A stretch of 64,000 nucleotides of DNA from Geodermatophilus pulveris (GCF_900188375.1 NZ_FZOO01000002.1:434001-498000), one strand, 5' to 3'. Positions 45,130 to 56,248 are shown, counted from the first letter of the stretch. Numbers and translations are program-made. The notes: generated by a model from the letters alone, not told the origin.

Positions 45130-45906
45130 GTGGCGGGCGGGGCCGGGACGGGCGGGCGGTCGGTCACCTCGCGCGCGCTGGCCGTCCTCGGCGCCTTCGA
45201 CAGCGGCGCCCCGCGGCTGTCGCTGTCGGAGATCGCCGAGCGCGCCGGGATGCCGCTGACCACGGCGCACCGGCTGCTCGCCGAGCTCACCGCGTGGGGC
45301 GCGCTGACCCGCCGCCCCGACGGGCGCTACGAGATCGGCCGCCGGCTGTGGGACCTCGGCCTGCTCGCGCCCGTGCAGCTCGAACTGCGCCAGGTCGCCG
45401 CGCCGTTCCTGCTCGACGTGCACACCGCCACCCGCGACACCGTGCACCTCGCCGTCCGCGAGGGCCGCTCGGCGCTGTACGTCGAGCGGGTCTCCGGCCG
45501 CGAGTCGGTGCCGGTGGTCAGCCAGGTGGGCAGCCGGCTGCCCCTGCACGCCACCGGGGTGGGCAAGGTGCTGCTGGCCGCCGCGCCCGACGAGGTGGTG
45601 GACGCCGTGCTGCGCGCGCCCACCCGGGCCACCCGGCACACCATCGTCGACCCCGGGCGGCTGCGGCGGGAGCTGGCCGAGGCCCGCCGCCGCGGGTACG
45701 CGCGCACCGCCGAGGAGATGTCGCTGGGCACCCTGTCCGTCGCCGTCCCGGTGCACGCCGAGCGGCCCGCCGGCCCGGGCGTCGTCGCGGCCCTCGGCAT
45801 CGTCGTCCCCAGCCACCGGCGGGACCTGCTGCGCCTGGTCCCGGTGCTCGAGGTCGCCGCGCGGGGCATCGGGCGGGAGCTGTCGCGGGTGCAGTCCTTC
45901 CGCTGA
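45130..45906 (+). CDS. IclR-family transcriptional regulator (PcaR/PobR-like)
   Basis: A 258-residue regulator from GTG 45130. The helix-turn-helix is at about residues 12-65 (RALAVLGAFDSGAPRLSLSE, AGMPLTTAHRLLAELTAWG), and the effector domain follows with LHATGVGKVLLAAAPDEVV and EEMSLGTLSVAVPVH. IclR members of this type control pob and pca genes in actinobacteria. Its place 51 bp upstream of pobA supports control of 4-hydroxybenzoate or protocatechuate use. The effector is inferred, not shown. Confidence 0.85.
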   Translation: MAGGAGTGGRSVTSRALAVLGAFDSGAPRLSLSEIAERAGMPLTTAHRLLAELTAWGALTRRPDGRYEIGRRLWDLGLLAPVQLELRQVAAPFLLDVHTATRDTVHLAVREGRSALYVERVSGRESVPVVSQVGSRLPLHATGVGKVLLAAAPDEVVDAVLRAPTRATRHTIVDPGRLRRELAEARRRGYARTAEEMSLGTLSVAVPVHAERPAGPGVVAALGIVVPSHRRDLLRLVPVLEVAARGIGRELSRVQSFR

Positions 45907-45957
45907 GCGGCAGCTACCGGTTCCCCTGCCGGCGTAGCGGCGGTCACACTCGGTCGC

Positions 45958-47127
45958 GTGCGCACTCAGGTGGGGATCATCGGCGCCGGCCCGGCCGGCC
46001 TGCTCCTGTCGCGGCTGCTGACGCTGCAGGGCATCGACTCCGTCGTCCTGGAGAACCGGTCGCGGGACTACGTGCAGGCCCGCATCCGCGCCGGCGTGCT
46101 GGAGCAGCACACCGTCGACACGCTGACCGCCGCCGGCCTGGGGATGCGGCTGCACCGCGAGGGGCTGGAGCACACCGGCATCCACCTGCAGTACCCCGGG
46201 GTGCGCCACACGCTGGACTTCCCGTCCCTGTGCGGGCGCACGGTGTGGGTCTACGGGCAGACCGAGGTGGTCAAGGACCTCATCGCCGCGCAGCTGGACG
46301 GCGGCCCGCCGCTGCTGTTCGGGGTGTCCGACGTGACGCCCGAGGACGTCGACACCGACTCCCCGCGCATCCGGTTCACCGACGCCGACGGCGTCCCCCG
46401 GGTGCTCGAGTGCGACGCGGTCGCCGGCACCGACGGCTTCCACGGCCCCTCGCGCGCGCTGGTGCAGGCCGCCGGCGGGCGGGTGTGGGAGCGCACCTAC
46501 CCCTACGCCTGGCTGGGCATCCTGGCCGACGCCGCCCCGGCCACCGACGAGCTGATCTACGCCTGGCACCGCGACGGGTTCGCGCTGTACTCGATGCGCT
46601 CGCCGTCGGTGTCGCGGCTGTACCTGCAGGTCGACCCGGCCGAGCGGGTCGAGGACTGGTCCGACGAGCGGGTCTGGGACGCCCTGGACACCCGCATGGC
46701 CCTGGACGGGTGGTCGGTCAACCGCGGGCCGGTGACGGAGAAGTCGGTGCTGCCGATGCGCTCGTTCGTCAGCTCCCCGATGCGCCGCGGCCGGCTGTTC
46801 CTCGCCGGGGACGCCGCGCACATCGTGCCGCCCACCGGTGCCAAGGGGCTCAACCTGGCCGTCGCCGACGTCACCCTGCTCGCACAGGCGCTGGTGCGGC
46901 TGCTGCAGGACAAGGAGACCGACCTGGCCGACTCCTACTCCGACCGGGCGCTGGCCCGCGTGTGGCGGTGCACCCACTTCTCCTGGTGGATGACCTCGAT
47001 GCTGCACACCTCCGGCGACGACTTCGACGCCGAGCTGCAGCTGTCCCAGCTGCGCCGGGTCTGCTCCTCGGAGCCCGCCGCCCGGGAGCTGGCCGAGAAC
47101 TACACCGGCCTGCCGCTGGACCTCTGA
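45958..47127 (+). CDS. pobA: 4-hydroxybenzoate 3-monooxygenase
   Basis: Hydroxylates 4-hydroxybenzoate to protocatechuate with NAD(P)H, FAD and O2, feeding the pca operon. The 389-residue product is a group A flavoprotein monooxygenase: VGIIGAGPAGLLLSRLLTLQ, the substrate-loop region QARIRAGVLEQHTVDTL, the second FAD/NADPH motif VAGTDGFHGPSR and LAGDAAHIVPPTGAKGLNLA. The length fits PobA (about 394). The GTG at 45958 has no obvious ribosome site, and a CACACT -10-like box lies just upstream, so the mRNA may be leaderless. Confidence 0.93.
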   Translation: MRTQVGIIGAGPAGLLLSRLLTLQGIDSVVLENRSRDYVQARIRAGVLEQHTVDTLTAAGLGMRLHREGLEHTGIHLQYPGVRHTLDFPSLCGRTVWVYGQTEVVKDLIAAQLDGGPPLLFGVSDVTPEDVDTDSPRIRFTDADGVPRVLECDAVAGTDGFHGPSRALVQAAGGRVWERTYPYAWLGILADAAPATDELIYAWHRDGFALYSMRSPSVSRLYLQVDPAERVEDWSDERVWDALDTRMALDGWSVNRGPVTEKSVLPMRSFVSSPMRRGRLFLAGDAAHIVPPTGAKGLNLAVADVTLLAQALVRLLQDKETDLADSYSDRALARVWRCTHFSWWMTSMLHTSGDDFDAELQLSQLRRVCSSEPAARELAENYTGLPLDL

Positions 47128-47140
47128 GGCCCGCGCCGGG

Positions 47141-47443
47141 TCAGGAGGGCCAGCGGATCTCCACCCGGGTGATGGTGAGCTCGAAGCCGCCGGGGAGACC
47201 CGGCCCGGGCGCACCGGTGCGCGGCCGGGCCATCCGGCCGGCCAGCTCGACGGCGGTGACCGCCGCGGCCGCGGTGAGCGCCACCGCCGACGCGGCGAGC
47301 AGCGGCCCAGCCAGGACCACCCGGGCGAGCGCCGGCAGCAGCGACGGGGACACCGGCTGGGGCACCCCGCCGTGACCGCGCGGGACCGCGGTCCCGTCCC
47401 GCCCGAGGATCGCGTCCGGCTCGATCGGCTGCTGTCCGGTCAT
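47141..47443 (-). CDS. Small single-pass membrane protein
   Basis: One hundred residues from ATG 47443. A 30-residue Gly/Pro-rich soluble start (TGQQPIEPDAILGRDGTA) is followed by a long hydrophobic helix (ALARVVLAGPLLAASAVAL) and a C-terminus with ITRVEIRW. No family is recognised. It converges with pobA (13 bp between stops) and is the only gene of its kind here. Confidence 0.55.
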   Translation of the reverse strand: MTGQQPIEPDAILGRDGTAVPRGHGGVPQPVSPSLLPALARVVLAGPLLAASAVALTAAAAVTAVELAGRMARPRTGAPGPGLPGGFELTITRVEIRWPS

Positions 47444-47515
47444 GCGTCCTCCGTCCGCCGGGACCCGGCGCCCGGGCCCCCGGCGTCCATCGTGACGGAC
47501 GGGACCGGCGCCCGC

Positions 47516-48334
47516 CTAGCGGCCGGCGTCGAGCAGGCCGAGGACGGCGTCCGCGGTGCCCGGCGCCAGCGGCAGGTGCGGCAGGACGGCGGGCAGCTCG
47601 TCGGGCTCGATGCCCTCGGCCAGCAGCGCGGCGAGCACCCGGTCGGCGTGCGCGGGCGGCACCGGCCCGTCGAGGTCCGCGACCGCGGCCCGGGCGAGGA
47701 ACACCGCGCCGGAGGCGGCCGGGTCCTCGGCCGGGGGGGACGGCGGCGGGGCGGCGTCGCGGGCCAGCGCCTCGGCCGCGCGCACCAGCGACAGCGGCAA
47801 CCCCTCGGCCTCGACCTCCAGCAGCGGCTGGTCGGCCAGCGCGGCGAGCACCAGGTGCTCGGCCTCGGTGCGCAGCGCGGCCTCCCACTCCCCCGCGCGG
47901 ACGACGCGGGCCAGGTCGCGGCCGTCCTCCCCGAGGTCGTCGAGCAGCTCCGCCCACGCCCCCGGCCGGGTCGCGCGGGCCCGCTCGGCGGCCAGCACGC
48001 AGGTGGCCAGCACGAACGGCTCGAGCACCTCGCGGTCGAACCGGTCGGCGAACAGCTGGCCGCCGGCGTCGACCGCGTTGAGCACGTCGCGGAAGCTGCC
48101 CGGGCGGGCGTCGCCGAGGTCGAGCCGGCCGTCCTCCTCGCCGGACACCGGCTGGCCGCGGGCGATCCGGTCGCCGATCGTCCCGCCGGTCCCGGTCAGC
48201 CGGCCGCGGCGCCGCTCGTGGTGCGGCCGGTCGGACAGGCCCACGCTCCACGCGCATGCCTCGGCGATGAGCGCGGGCAGCCGCTCGCGGAGCACCTCGC
48301 GGCCCAGCCGGCCCATCCAGTCGACCTCGAACAC
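47516..48334 (-). CDS. Hypothetical protein, acidic and helical
   Basis: About 272 residues from GTG 48334 (VFEVDWMGRLGREVLRERLP). It is rich in Ala, Glu and Asp, and its second half is a series of short helices (LARAAVADLDGPVPPAHADR). No signal, membrane segment or catalytic motif is visible, and I do not recognise the family. It lies 26 bp downstream of the stop of the zinc-ribbon gene on the same strand, so they may be an operon. Confidence 0.6.
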   Translation of the reverse strand: MFEVDWMGRLGREVLRERLPALIAEACAWSVGLSDRPHHERRRGRLTGTGGTIGDRIARGQPVSGEEDGRLDLGDARPGSFRDVLNAVDAGGQLFADRFDREVLEPFVLATCVLAAERARATRPGAWAELLDDLGEDGRDLARVVRAGEWEAALRTEAEHLVLAALADQPLLEVEAEGLPLSLVRAAEALARDAAPPPSPPAEDPAASGAVFLARAAVADLDGPVPPAHADRVLAALLAEGIEPDELPAVLPHLPLAPGTADAVLGLLDAGR

Positions 48335-48360
48335 GACCCCCTGCGTGCCCCGTGGGCGGT

Positions 48361-48735
48361 CTAGCCGAACAGCTCGCCCAAGAAGGACTGCTTGCGCTTG
48401 CCCGAGTGCCCGTACCCGGAGGAGTGCCCCTGCTTCTTCGACACCTGGCTGAGCACCTCCCCGACGACGGCGCCCAGCCCGCCCGCGCCGTGGCCGGTCG
48501 AACCGTGCCCCGACCCGTGCCCCGAGCCGCCGTAGCCGGCCGGCGCCGTCCCGGAGGCGGCCGACGGCGCCCCGGCCGGCCGGCCGCCGTGCCAGGCCTG
48601 CTCCGCGTCGACCAGCCGCTCCAGCTCCCCGCGGTCGAGGAAGATGCCGCGGCACTCGGTGCACTGGTCGACGTGCACCCCGTTGCGCTCGTAGGTGCGC
48701 ATCGTGCCGTGACACTTGGGACAGGTCAGCTCCAT
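48361..48735 (-). CDS. TFIIB-type zinc-ribbon protein
   Basis: A 124-residue protein from ATG 48735. The N-terminal zf-TFIIB ribbon is clear: LTCPKCHGTM and VDQCTECRGIFLDRGELERL, with four zinc cysteines at about residues 4, 7, 26 and 29. The C-terminal part is Gly/His/Ser-rich (GSGHGSGHGSTGHG), then a basic end KRKQSFLGELFG. Such proteins are widespread in actinobacteria with no set role. Confidence 0.83.
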   Translation of the reverse strand: MELTCPKCHGTMRTYERNGVHVDQCTECRGIFLDRGELERLVDAEQAWHGGRPAGAPSAASGTAPAGYGGSGHGSGHGSTGHGAGGLGAVVGEVLSQVSKKQGHSSGYGHSGKRKQSFLGELFG

Positions 48736-48903
48736 GCCCGGACGAACGGGCGGCCCGGGGCGGCCGTTCCCCTGGGCCTGCCCCCCACGGGGGACACGTC
48801 GCCGGGACCGCCGGGCCCGGGGGCTACCCGCGAGTAGCAAGTGTGGGATCGTCGGGGCACCACCCCGCGAGACGGCACTGTCGGCCGTCAGGAGAGAGGT
48901 CCC

Positions 48904-50079
<1,176 letters not shown>

Positions 50080-50086
50080 GGCAACC

Positions 50087-51238
50087 GTGGACTTCACCTT
50101 CGACAGCGAGCAGCACGACCTGCGCGAGGCCGTGCGCGGCCTGCTCGAGCGCGCGTACGGCGACGCCGAGCAGCGCCGCCGGGTGACCGGCACCGACCCC
50201 GGCTTCGACGAGAAGACCTGGGCGCGGATGGCGGAGATGGGCCTGCTCGGCCTGCCCTTCGCCGAGGAGCACGGCGGCATGGGCGCCGGCCCGATCGAGG
50301 TGGCCGTCGTCGCCGAGGAGATCGGCCGGGTGCTGGCACCCGAGCCGTTCGTCGAGGCGGTCGTGCTGGCCGGGGGCCTGGTCGCCGCGGCCGGCACCGA
50401 CGAGCAGCGGACCGAGGTCCTGGGCGGCATCGCCGAGGGCACCACGCTGGCCGCCGTGGCGCACGCCGAGCCGGGCACCCGCTGGAGCCCGTCGGCCTCG
50501 GCCGTCACCGCCACGCGGGACGGCGACTCCTGGTCGCTGTCCGGCGTCAAGGAGCCGGTCCTGAACGGCGCGCGGGCCGACGTCCTCGTCGTGTCCGCGG
50601 TCGTCGACGGCGGCACGGCGCTGTTCCTCGTCCGCGGGGACGCCGCGGGCCTGACCCGCACCGGCTACCGCACCCACGACGGCGGCCGTGCGGCGCACGT
50701 CCGGTTCGACGGCACCCCCGCCGACCTGCTCGGCACCGACCTGGCCGACCGGACGTCGGTGGTCGAGCGGGTGCTGGCCGAGGCGCGCATCGGCTACGCC
50801 CACGAGGCGATCGGCTCCATGGACACCGCGCTGCGCACCACCGCGGAGTACCTCAAGACCCGCAAGCAGTTCGGCGTGACGCTCAACCGGTTCCAGGCGC
50901 TCACCTTCCGCGCCGCGGACATGTACGTGTCCCTGGAGCTGGCCCGCAGCACCGCGCTGTGGGCCTCGATGGTGCAGGACGCCGGCGGGGACGTCGTCGC
51001 CGCCGCCGACCGCGCCCGGCTGCAGACCAGCCGCGCCGGCCGGCACATCGGCAAGGAGGCGATCCAGCTGCACGGCGGCATCGGGGTGACCGCCGAGTAC
51101 ACCATCGGGCACCACACCAGCCGGCTCACCGCGATCGACCACCTGCTCGGCGACGGCGAGTGGGCGCTGTCCCGGCTGGCCGCCGGCGTCGACGGCCACG
51201 AGACGGTCGACCCCCTCGGGGCGCCCTACACCGGCTGA
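50087..51238 (+). CDS. Acyl-CoA dehydrogenase (second chain of a pair)
   Basis: A 383-residue dehydrogenase-like chain from GTG 50087. It has the N-terminal helical start FDSEQHDLREAVRGLLERAY, the FAD segment EYLKTRKQFGVTLNRFQALT and the C-terminal EAIQLHGGIGVTAEYTIGHH. Its tight link to the preceding dehydrogenase and its divergent C-terminus suggest a heteromeric enzyme like FadE26/FadE27 in mycobacteria. The substrate could be a sterol side-chain or short acyl-CoA; no sterol genes are near. Confidence 0.86.
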   Translation: MDFTFDSEQHDLREAVRGLLERAYGDAEQRRRVTGTDPGFDEKTWARMAEMGLLGLPFAEEHGGMGAGPIEVAVVAEEIGRVLAPEPFVEAVVLAGGLVAAAGTDEQRTEVLGGIAEGTTLAAVAHAEPGTRWSPSASAVTATRDGDSWSLSGVKEPVLNGARADVLVVSAVVDGGTALFLVRGDAAGLTRTGYRTHDGGRAAHVRFDGTPADLLGTDLADRTSVVERVLAEARIGYAHEAIGSMDTALRTTAEYLKTRKQFGVTLNRFQALTFRAADMYVSLELARSTALWASMVQDAGGDVVAAADRARLQTSRAGRHIGKEAIQLHGGIGVTAEYTIGHHTSRLTAIDHLLGDGEWALSRLAAGVDGHETVDPLGAPYTG

Positions 51239-51242
51239 GGGT

Positions 51243-51289
51243 GTGCGCCGGCGCCCCGTTCCCCGCCCGGGGACGGGGCGCCGGCGCAC
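51243..51289 (+). terminator. Strong terminator hairpin after the acyl-CoA dehydrogenase pair
   Basis: GTGCGCCGGCGCCCCGT (51243-51259) pairs perfectly over 17 bp with ACGGGGCGCCGGCGCAC (51273-51289), with a 13-nt loop. The hairpin starts 4 bp after the dehydrogenase stop. There is no U tract. It is the strongest hairpin I found in the window, in a 280-bp gap before pntA that otherwise shows only the pntA ribosome site AGGAGGG (51505-51511). Confidence 0.75.
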
Positions 51290-51518
51290 CCGGTCCCGCC
51301 CGCGGTCCCTCACCCGCCAGGAGGCACCGGGGACCCGTCGCGCGGCCGCCCGCCGCCGGCACTGCGGAGGGTGAGCGTTCCCATCCGGCCCGCCGCACGG
51401 CACACTCCGCGGGGACGGCAGGACCGGCCCGGCTGCGCCCCCGTGCCCGCCGTCCCCCGACCGCCTGCCCCGTCACCGGTGACGGGCGGCGACCCCACCC
51501 GTGCAGGAGGGACCGGAC

Positions 51519-53108
51519 GTGCTCATCGGAGTGCCCAGGGAGACGCGGCCCGGCGAGACCCGCGTCGCCGCGACCCCGGCCACCGTGCGCCGGCTGACGG
51601 CACTCGGCCACGAGGTGCTCGTGGAGACCGGCGCCGGGGCCGGCGCCAGCTTCCCCGACGACACCTACCTGGAGGCCGGCGCCCGGCTGGGCACCCGCGC
51701 GGAGGCCTGGGGCGCGGACCTCGTGCTGCACGTGGCCAAACCGATCCCGGAGGAGGTCGGCCTGCTGCGCGACGGCGGCGTGCTGGTCAGCACCCTGGCG
51801 CCCGCGTTCGACCCCGACCTGCTGGCCGCGCTGGCCGCTCGGCCGGTCACCGCGCTGGCCATGGACGCCGTGCCGCGCATCTCCCGCGCGCAGTCGCTGG
51901 ACGTGCTGTCCTCGATGGCCAACATCGCCGGCTACCGGGCGGTCATCGAGGCCGCGCACGCGTTCGGCCGCTCCTTCACCGGCCAGGTCACCGCCGCGGG
52001 GAAGGTGCCTCCCGCGACCGTGCTGGTCGTCGGCGCCGGCGTGGCCGGGCTGGCCGCGATCGGGGCGGCCAGCAGCCTGGGCGCCGTCGTCCGGGCCACC
52101 GACGTCCGCCCCGAGGTCGCCGAGCAGATCGCCTCGATGGGCGGCGAGTACGTCGGGGTGCCCGCCGACGAGCCGCAGGCCGGCGGCGGCACCGGCTACG
52201 CCAGCGTCACCTCCGCGGACTACGACCGGCGGGCTGCGGTGATGTACGCCCAGCAGGTGCGGGAGGTCGACATCGTCATCACCACCGCGCTGATCCCCGG
52301 CCGGCCCGCCCCGCGGCTGATCACCGAGGAGATGGTCGCCTCGATGAGCCCGGGCAGCGTGGTCCTGGACATGGCCGCCGCGCAGGGCGGCAACGTGGCC
52401 GGGTCGGTGCCCGACCAGGTGGTCCGCACCGCGAACGGGGTCACCATCATCGGCTACACCGACCTGCCCGCCCGGCTGCCCGGGCAGGCCTCGCAGCTGT
52501 TCGGCACCAACCTGGTCAACCTCGTCACCCTGCTCACCCCCGGCAAGGACGGCCGGCTGGTGCTCGACCTCGACGACGTCGTGCAGCGGTCGATGACCGT
52601 GGTGCGCGACGGCGAGCTGCTGTGGCCCCCACCGCCGGTGCAGGTGTCGGCGGCCCCGCCCCCCGGGGCCTCGGCCGCGCCGGCGCCCCGGCCGACGGCG
52701 CAGGCACCCGCCGCGAGGGCGCCGCGCTCCCCCGCCCGCACCGCCGCCGTCGTCGGTGCCGCGGCGCTCGCGCTGTTCCTGCTCGCCGCCGCCTCGCCGA
52801 GCCAGCTGATCGGCAACCTCACGGTGTTCGCGCTGGCCGTCGTCGTCGGGTTCTACGTCATCGGCAACGTGCACCACGCGCTGCACACGCCGCTGATGAG
52901 CGTCACCAACGCCATCTCCGGGATCATCGTGGTCGGCGCCCTGCTGCAGGTGGGCCACACCAGCGCCCTGGTCACCGTGCTCGCGTTCGTCGCGGTGCTG
53001 GTGGCCAGCATCAACGTGTTCGGCGGCTTCGCGGTGACCCGCCGCATGCTCGGCATGTTCACCCGCGGGCCGGCCCGCGCCACCCCCGTCGCCCGCACGG
53101 AGCGCTGA
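51519..53108 (+). CDS. pntA: NAD(P) transhydrogenase subunit alpha
   Basis: Part of the proton-driven NAD(P)+ transhydrogenase in the cytoplasmic membrane, which makes NADPH from NADH. The 529-residue product fuses the NAD-binding domain I ([17 protein letters not shown], the dinucleotide motif [35 protein letters not shown]) to a C-terminal membrane part with three helices ([45 protein letters not shown]). The GTG at 51519 lies 7 bp after a GCAGGAGGG site. It is co-transcribed with pntB. Confidence 0.93.
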   Translation: MLIGVPRETRPGETRVAATPATVRRLTALGHEVLVETGAGAGASFPDDTYLEAGARLGTRAEAWGADLVLHVAKPIPEEVGLLRDGGVLVSTLAPAFDPDLLAALAARPVTALAMDAVPRISRAQSLDVLSSMANIAGYRAVIEAAHAFGRSFTGQVTAAGKVPPATVLVVGAGVAGLAAIGAASSLGAVVRATDVRPEVAEQIASMGGEYVGVPADEPQAGGGTGYASVTSADYDRRAAVMYAQQVREVDIVITTALIPGRPAPRLITEEMVASMSPGSVVLDMAAAQGGNVAGSVPDQVVRTANGVTIIGYTDLPARLPGQASQLFGTNLVNLVTLLTPGKDGRLVLDLDDVVQRSMTVVRDGELLWPPPPVQVSAAPPPGASAAPAPRPTAQAPAARAPRSPARTAAVVGAAALALFLLAAASPSQLIGNLTVFALAVVVGFYVIGNVHHALHTPLMSVTNAISGIIVVGALLQVGHTSALVTVLAFVAVLVASINVFGGFAVTRRMLGMFTRGPARATPVARTER

Positions 53109-53111
53109 CCC

Positions 53112-54518
53112 ATGACCACCACGTCCGCCGCGGCCGCCGCCTACGTCGTCGCCGCGCTGCTGTTCGTCCTCAGCCTGGCCGGCCTGTCCCGCCACGAGAC
53201 GGCGAAGTCCGGCAACGCCGCCGGCATCGCCGGCATGGCGATCGCCCTGGCCGCCACCGTCGGGCTGGCCGCCCAGAGCATCTCGGCCGCCGCCGTCGGG
53301 CTGATCGTCGTGGCCATGGCCGGGGGTGCGGCGATCGGGCTGTGGCGGGCCCGCAGCGTCGAGATGACCGGCATGCCGGAGCTGATCGCCCTGCTGCACA
53401 GCTTCGTCGGCCTGGCCGCGGTCCTCGTCGGGTGGAACGGCTACCTGTCGGTGGAGGCCCGCGGAGCCGAGCAGGAGGAGGTGCCCGCCGAGCTGCTCGG
53501 CATCCACTCCGCCGAGGTGGCGATCGGCGTCTTCATCGGCGCGGTCACCCTCACCGGCTCGGTCGTCGCCTTCCTCAAGCTGTCCGCCCGGATCAAGAGC
53601 AACCCGCTCGTGCTGCCCGGGCGCACCTGGCTCAATCTGGGCGCGCTGGTCGCCTTCGCCGCGCTCACCGTCGCCTTCGTCGCCACGCCGTCGCTCGGCC
53701 TGCTGCTCGCGGTGACGGTGCTGGCCCTGGCGCTGGGCTGGCACCTGGTCGCCTCCATCGGCGGGGGCGACATGCCGGTCGTCGTGTCGATGCTGAACAG
53801 CTACTCGGGCTGGGCCGCGGCCGCGTCGGGCTTCCTGCTGGACAACGACCTGCTGATCATCACCGGAGCCCTGGTCGGTTCCTCCGGTGCCTACCTGTCC
53901 TGGATCATGTGCCGGGCGATGAACCGCTCCTTCCTGTCGGTCATCGCCGGCGGCTTCGGCAACGAGGGCAGCACCGCCTCCGGCACCGAGGACGGCGTGC
54001 ACACCGAGACCACCGCCGAGGAGGTCGCCGAGCTGCTGCGCGAGGCGCAGTCCGTCGTCATCACCCCCGGCTACGGGATGGCGGTCGCCCATGCGCAGTA
54101 CCCGGTTGCCGAGCTCACCCGCACGCTCACGGAGAAGGGCATCGAGGTGCGGTTCGGCATCCACCCGGTCGCCGGCCGGCTGCCCGGGCACATGAACGTG
54201 CTGCTGGCCGAGGCGAAGGTCCCCTATGACGTCGTCCTGGAGATGGACGAGATCAACGACGACCTGGCCAAGACCTCCGTCGTGCTGGTGATCGGCGCCA
54301 ACGACACCGTGAACCCGGCCGCCCTGGACGACCCGGGCAGCCCGATCGCCGGCATGCCCGTGCTGCAGGTGTGGGAGGCCGAGCACGTCGTCGTCTTCAA
54401 GCGGTCGATGAGCACCGGCTACGCGGGCGTCCAGAACCCGCTGTTCTTCCGGGAGAACACCCGCATGCTCTTCGGCGACGCCCGCGAACGGGTGGAGGAC
54501 ATCCTCAAGGCACTCTGA
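53112..54518 (+). CDS. pntB: NAD(P) transhydrogenase subunit beta
   Basis: A 468-residue beta chain with about nine membrane helices followed by the NADP(H)-binding domain III. Visible landmarks are [20 protein letters not shown] in the membrane part, [12 protein letters not shown] and the NADP loop [37 protein letters not shown] and the terminal [20 protein letters not shown] are nearly invariant. ATG 53112 is 3 bp after the pntA stop. Confidence 0.95.
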   Translation: MTTTSAAAAAYVVAALLFVLSLAGLSRHETAKSGNAAGIAGMAIALAATVGLAAQSISAAAVGLIVVAMAGGAAIGLWRARSVEMTGMPELIALLHSFVGLAAVLVGWNGYLSVEARGAEQEEVPAELLGIHSAEVAIGVFIGAVTLTGSVVAFLKLSARIKSNPLVLPGRTWLNLGALVAFAALTVAFVATPSLGLLLAVTVLALALGWHLVASIGGGDMPVVVSMLNSYSGWAAAASGFLLDNDLLIITGALVGSSGAYLSWIMCRAMNRSFLSVIAGGFGNEGSTASGTEDGVHTETTAEEVAELLREAQSVVITPGYGMAVAHAQYPVAELTRTLTEKGIEVRFGIHPVAGRLPGHMNVLLAEAKVPYDVVLEMDEINDDLAKTSVVLVIGANDTVNPAALDDPGSPIAGMPVLQVWEAEHVVVFKRSMSTGYAGVQNPLFFRENTRMLFGDARERVEDILKAL

Positions 54519-54560
54519 CCGCCCTCCGCGGCCCTGCGGTCGGCACCCTATCGTCGAGAG

Positions 54561-54992
54561 ATGGACCCCTTCCGCGGCCTGGGCCTGCCCCGCATCCCCG
54601 GGCTGTCCGAGCTGGTCGACGTCCTGCGGGAGCAGACCGAGGCGCTGGCCCAGCTGCCGCGCACGATGGCCGAGCTGAACACCGCCGTCCGGGAGCTGAT
54701 CGCGGCCACCCGGGTGGCCACCGAGACCGTCGCCTCTGCGCAGCGCACCGCCGAGCGGCTGGAGGGCCTGGTCGAGGAGCTGGAGGAGCCGGTGCGGGCG
54801 CTGCGGCCCGGCCTGGAGCGGGTGGGCCGGGTGCTCGACGACCCGGTCGTCGACAGCGTGCCCGACGTGCTGCGCACCGTCACCGAGGACCTGCTGCCAC
54901 TGGTGCACGGGCTGCGGCAGGCCACCGACCGGGTCGGCTCGGTGGCCGGCCTGCTGAGGCGCCGCGCCCGCCCGGAGGACGACGCGCCCTAG
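54561..54992 (+). CDS. Coiled-coil hypothetical protein
   Basis: A 143-residue protein from ATG 54561. After an opening RIPGLSELVDVLREQTEALA, most of the chain is helical and heptad-like (TAVRELIAATRVATETVASA, VEELEEPVRALRPGLERVGR). It resembles the helical phasin-like or PHA-granule-associated small proteins of actinobacteria, but I cannot confirm that. Its TAG stop shares the tetranucleotide CTAG with the stop of the convergent GXWXG gene. A second coiled-coil protein of similar design lies 1.7 kb further on. Confidence 0.6.
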   Translation: MDPFRGLGLPRIPGLSELVDVLREQTEALAQLPRTMAELNTAVRELIAATRVATETVASAQRTAERLEGLVEELEEPVRALRPGLERVGRVLDDPVVDSVPDVLRTVTEDLLPLVHGLRQATDRVGSVAGLLRRRARPEDDAP

Positions 54993-55531
54993 GACTCCCG
55001 CTCGAGGAGGAACGCGAACGTGTCGCGCAGGCCGCGCACGTCCATCAGCCCGAGCAGCAGGTCGGGCGTGACGGCGCGGAAGACGTCGACCACCGGCAGC
55101 CGGTCGTAGACCAGCGCGGTGGTGGGCACGCCGCGGTGCACCACCGGCCGCAGCCGGGCGCCGGGGCGGCGGGTGGTCAACAGCGGGCGGACGGCGCGGG
55201 ACGCCAGCCGGGCCGGCCGGCTGCGGAGCAGGCCAGGAGCGCGGCGCAGCAGGGACAGCGGCGCGGCGGCCGGCTGCACCGGGCGCGGTCGGCCCGCGCG
55301 GCCGTCCACCAGCAGCGGGTGCACGGTGTCGGCGTCGAGCACCTCCTTGCCCCACCAGCCGTGGGCGGTCAGCAGCCCGTCCAGCGGGGAGCCGGTGGGC
55401 AGCTCGGTGCCCCGCCAGCGGCCGGCCATCTCCTCGACCGCGACGCCGGGCAGCCGGTCGGCGAAGGCCAGGACGTCGGCCGCCACCGCGCCGCCGCGGT
55501 GCCGCTGGACCCACCGTTCGGCGTCGTTCAC
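54989..55531 (-). CDS. GXWXG/DUF4334-domain protein
   Basis: A 180-residue protein from GTG 55531. The GXWXG motif appears in AGRWRGTELPTGSPLDGLL with HGWWGKEVLDADTVHPLLVD, and the DUF4334 half in PVVHRGVPTTALVYDRLPVV and LLLGLMDVRGLRDTF. The fold may bind a small lipid or ligand; the function is unknown. It converges with the coiled-coil gene with a 4-bp overlap at CTAG. Confidence 0.75.
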   Translation of the reverse strand: MNDAERWVQRHRGGAVAADVLAFADRLPGVAVEEMAGRWRGTELPTGSPLDGLLTAHGWWGKEVLDADTVHPLLVDGRAGRPRPVQPAAAPLSLLRRAPGLLRSRPARLASRAVRPLLTTRRPGARLRPVVHRGVPTTALVYDRLPVVDVFRAVTPDLLLGLMDVRGLRDTFAFLLERES

Positions 55532-55606
55532 CGGGCGCCCCCGTGCGGCGGGTGCTCCAGCCCCGCCGGCAGCACGGTCGCGGCGTCGGGCACGGCGCTC
55601 CTCGGG

Positions 55607-55816
55607 TCAGGCGGTCGGGCGCTCCAGGGTGACCAGCACGCCCTCGACGCCGCCCGGGCCGATGCGCCCCTTGACCTCGACGGAGGTGATCGCCGTGAGC
55701 TGCCAGCCCTCCCGGGCGTGCTGGTTGAGCACCTTCTCCAGCTTGTCACCCGACATCTTCCCGCCGATCAGCCCCTCGCGGAGCTCGACCACCCGGTACT
55801 CGTAGCGCTGCGCCAC
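55607..55816 (-). CDS. DUF4177-family small protein
   Basis: Sixty-nine residues from GTG 55816, with a GAGGAGG ribosome site upstream. YEYRVVELREGLIGGKMSGD, then LEKVLNQHAREGWQLTAITS is the DUF4177 pattern (a beta-alpha fold with the invariant EGWQL). Function unknown. Confidence 0.78.
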   Translation of the reverse strand: MAQRYEYRVVELREGLIGGKMSGDKLEKVLNQHAREGWQLTAITSVEVKGRIGPGGVEGVLVTLERPTA

Positions 55817-55864
55817 GGCGTCCTCCTCGCGTCGGTGTCACGGGCCTGCCGCGATGATGCCCCG

Positions 55865-56248
55865 GTGGACGTGCTGAGCAGCCGCATCCTCCTCCGGCCG
55901 GTCGACCCCGCGCGGTCGCAGGCCTTCTACCGCGACGTGCTCGGGCTGGCCGTGTACCGGGAGTTCGGCCCGCCGGAGCACCCGGGGGTGGTGTTCTTCC
56001 TCGGCAACGGGCTGCTGGAGGTCTCCGGGCCCGGCGACGAGCCGCCCCGCGGGATGGCGCTGTGGCTGCAGGTGCGCGACGTCGCCGCCGAGGTCGGCCG
56101 GCTGGCCACGGCCGGGACGGCGGTGCTGCGCGAGCCGCGGACCGAGCCGTGGGGCCTGGTCGAGGCGTGGGTGGCCGACCCGGACGGCGTCCGCATCGTG
56201 CTGGTGCAGGTGCCCGCCGACCACCCGTTGCGCCGCGACCAGCGGTAG
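55865..56248 (+). CDS. VOC-superfamily (glyoxalase/dioxygenase-like) protein
   Basis: A 127-residue single VOC domain from GTG 55865: LSSRILLRPVDPARSQAFYR, DVLGLAVYREF, then MALWLQVRDVAAEVGRLATA and WVADPDGVRIVLVQVP. The metal-binding Glu/His residues are only partly kept, so activity is uncertain; such proteins include fosfomycin- or bleomycin-binding and glyoxalase-like members. The start is 49 bp from the DUF4177 start on the opposite strand. Confidence 0.75.
   Translation: MDVLSSRILLRPVDPARSQAFYRDVLGLAVYREFGPPEHPGVVFFLGNGLLEVSGPGDEPPRGMALWLQVRDVAAEVGRLATAGTAVLREPRTEPWGLVEAWVADPDGVRIVLVQVPADHPLRRDQR

Noticed and set aside
51126-55514. A 1,462-codon reverse-strand open frame across pntAB and neighbours
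   Set aside because: It is the antisense shadow of well-identified genes. High GC with strong third-position bias makes long false frames. Its sequence is His/Gly/Gln-rich noise with no family resemblance.
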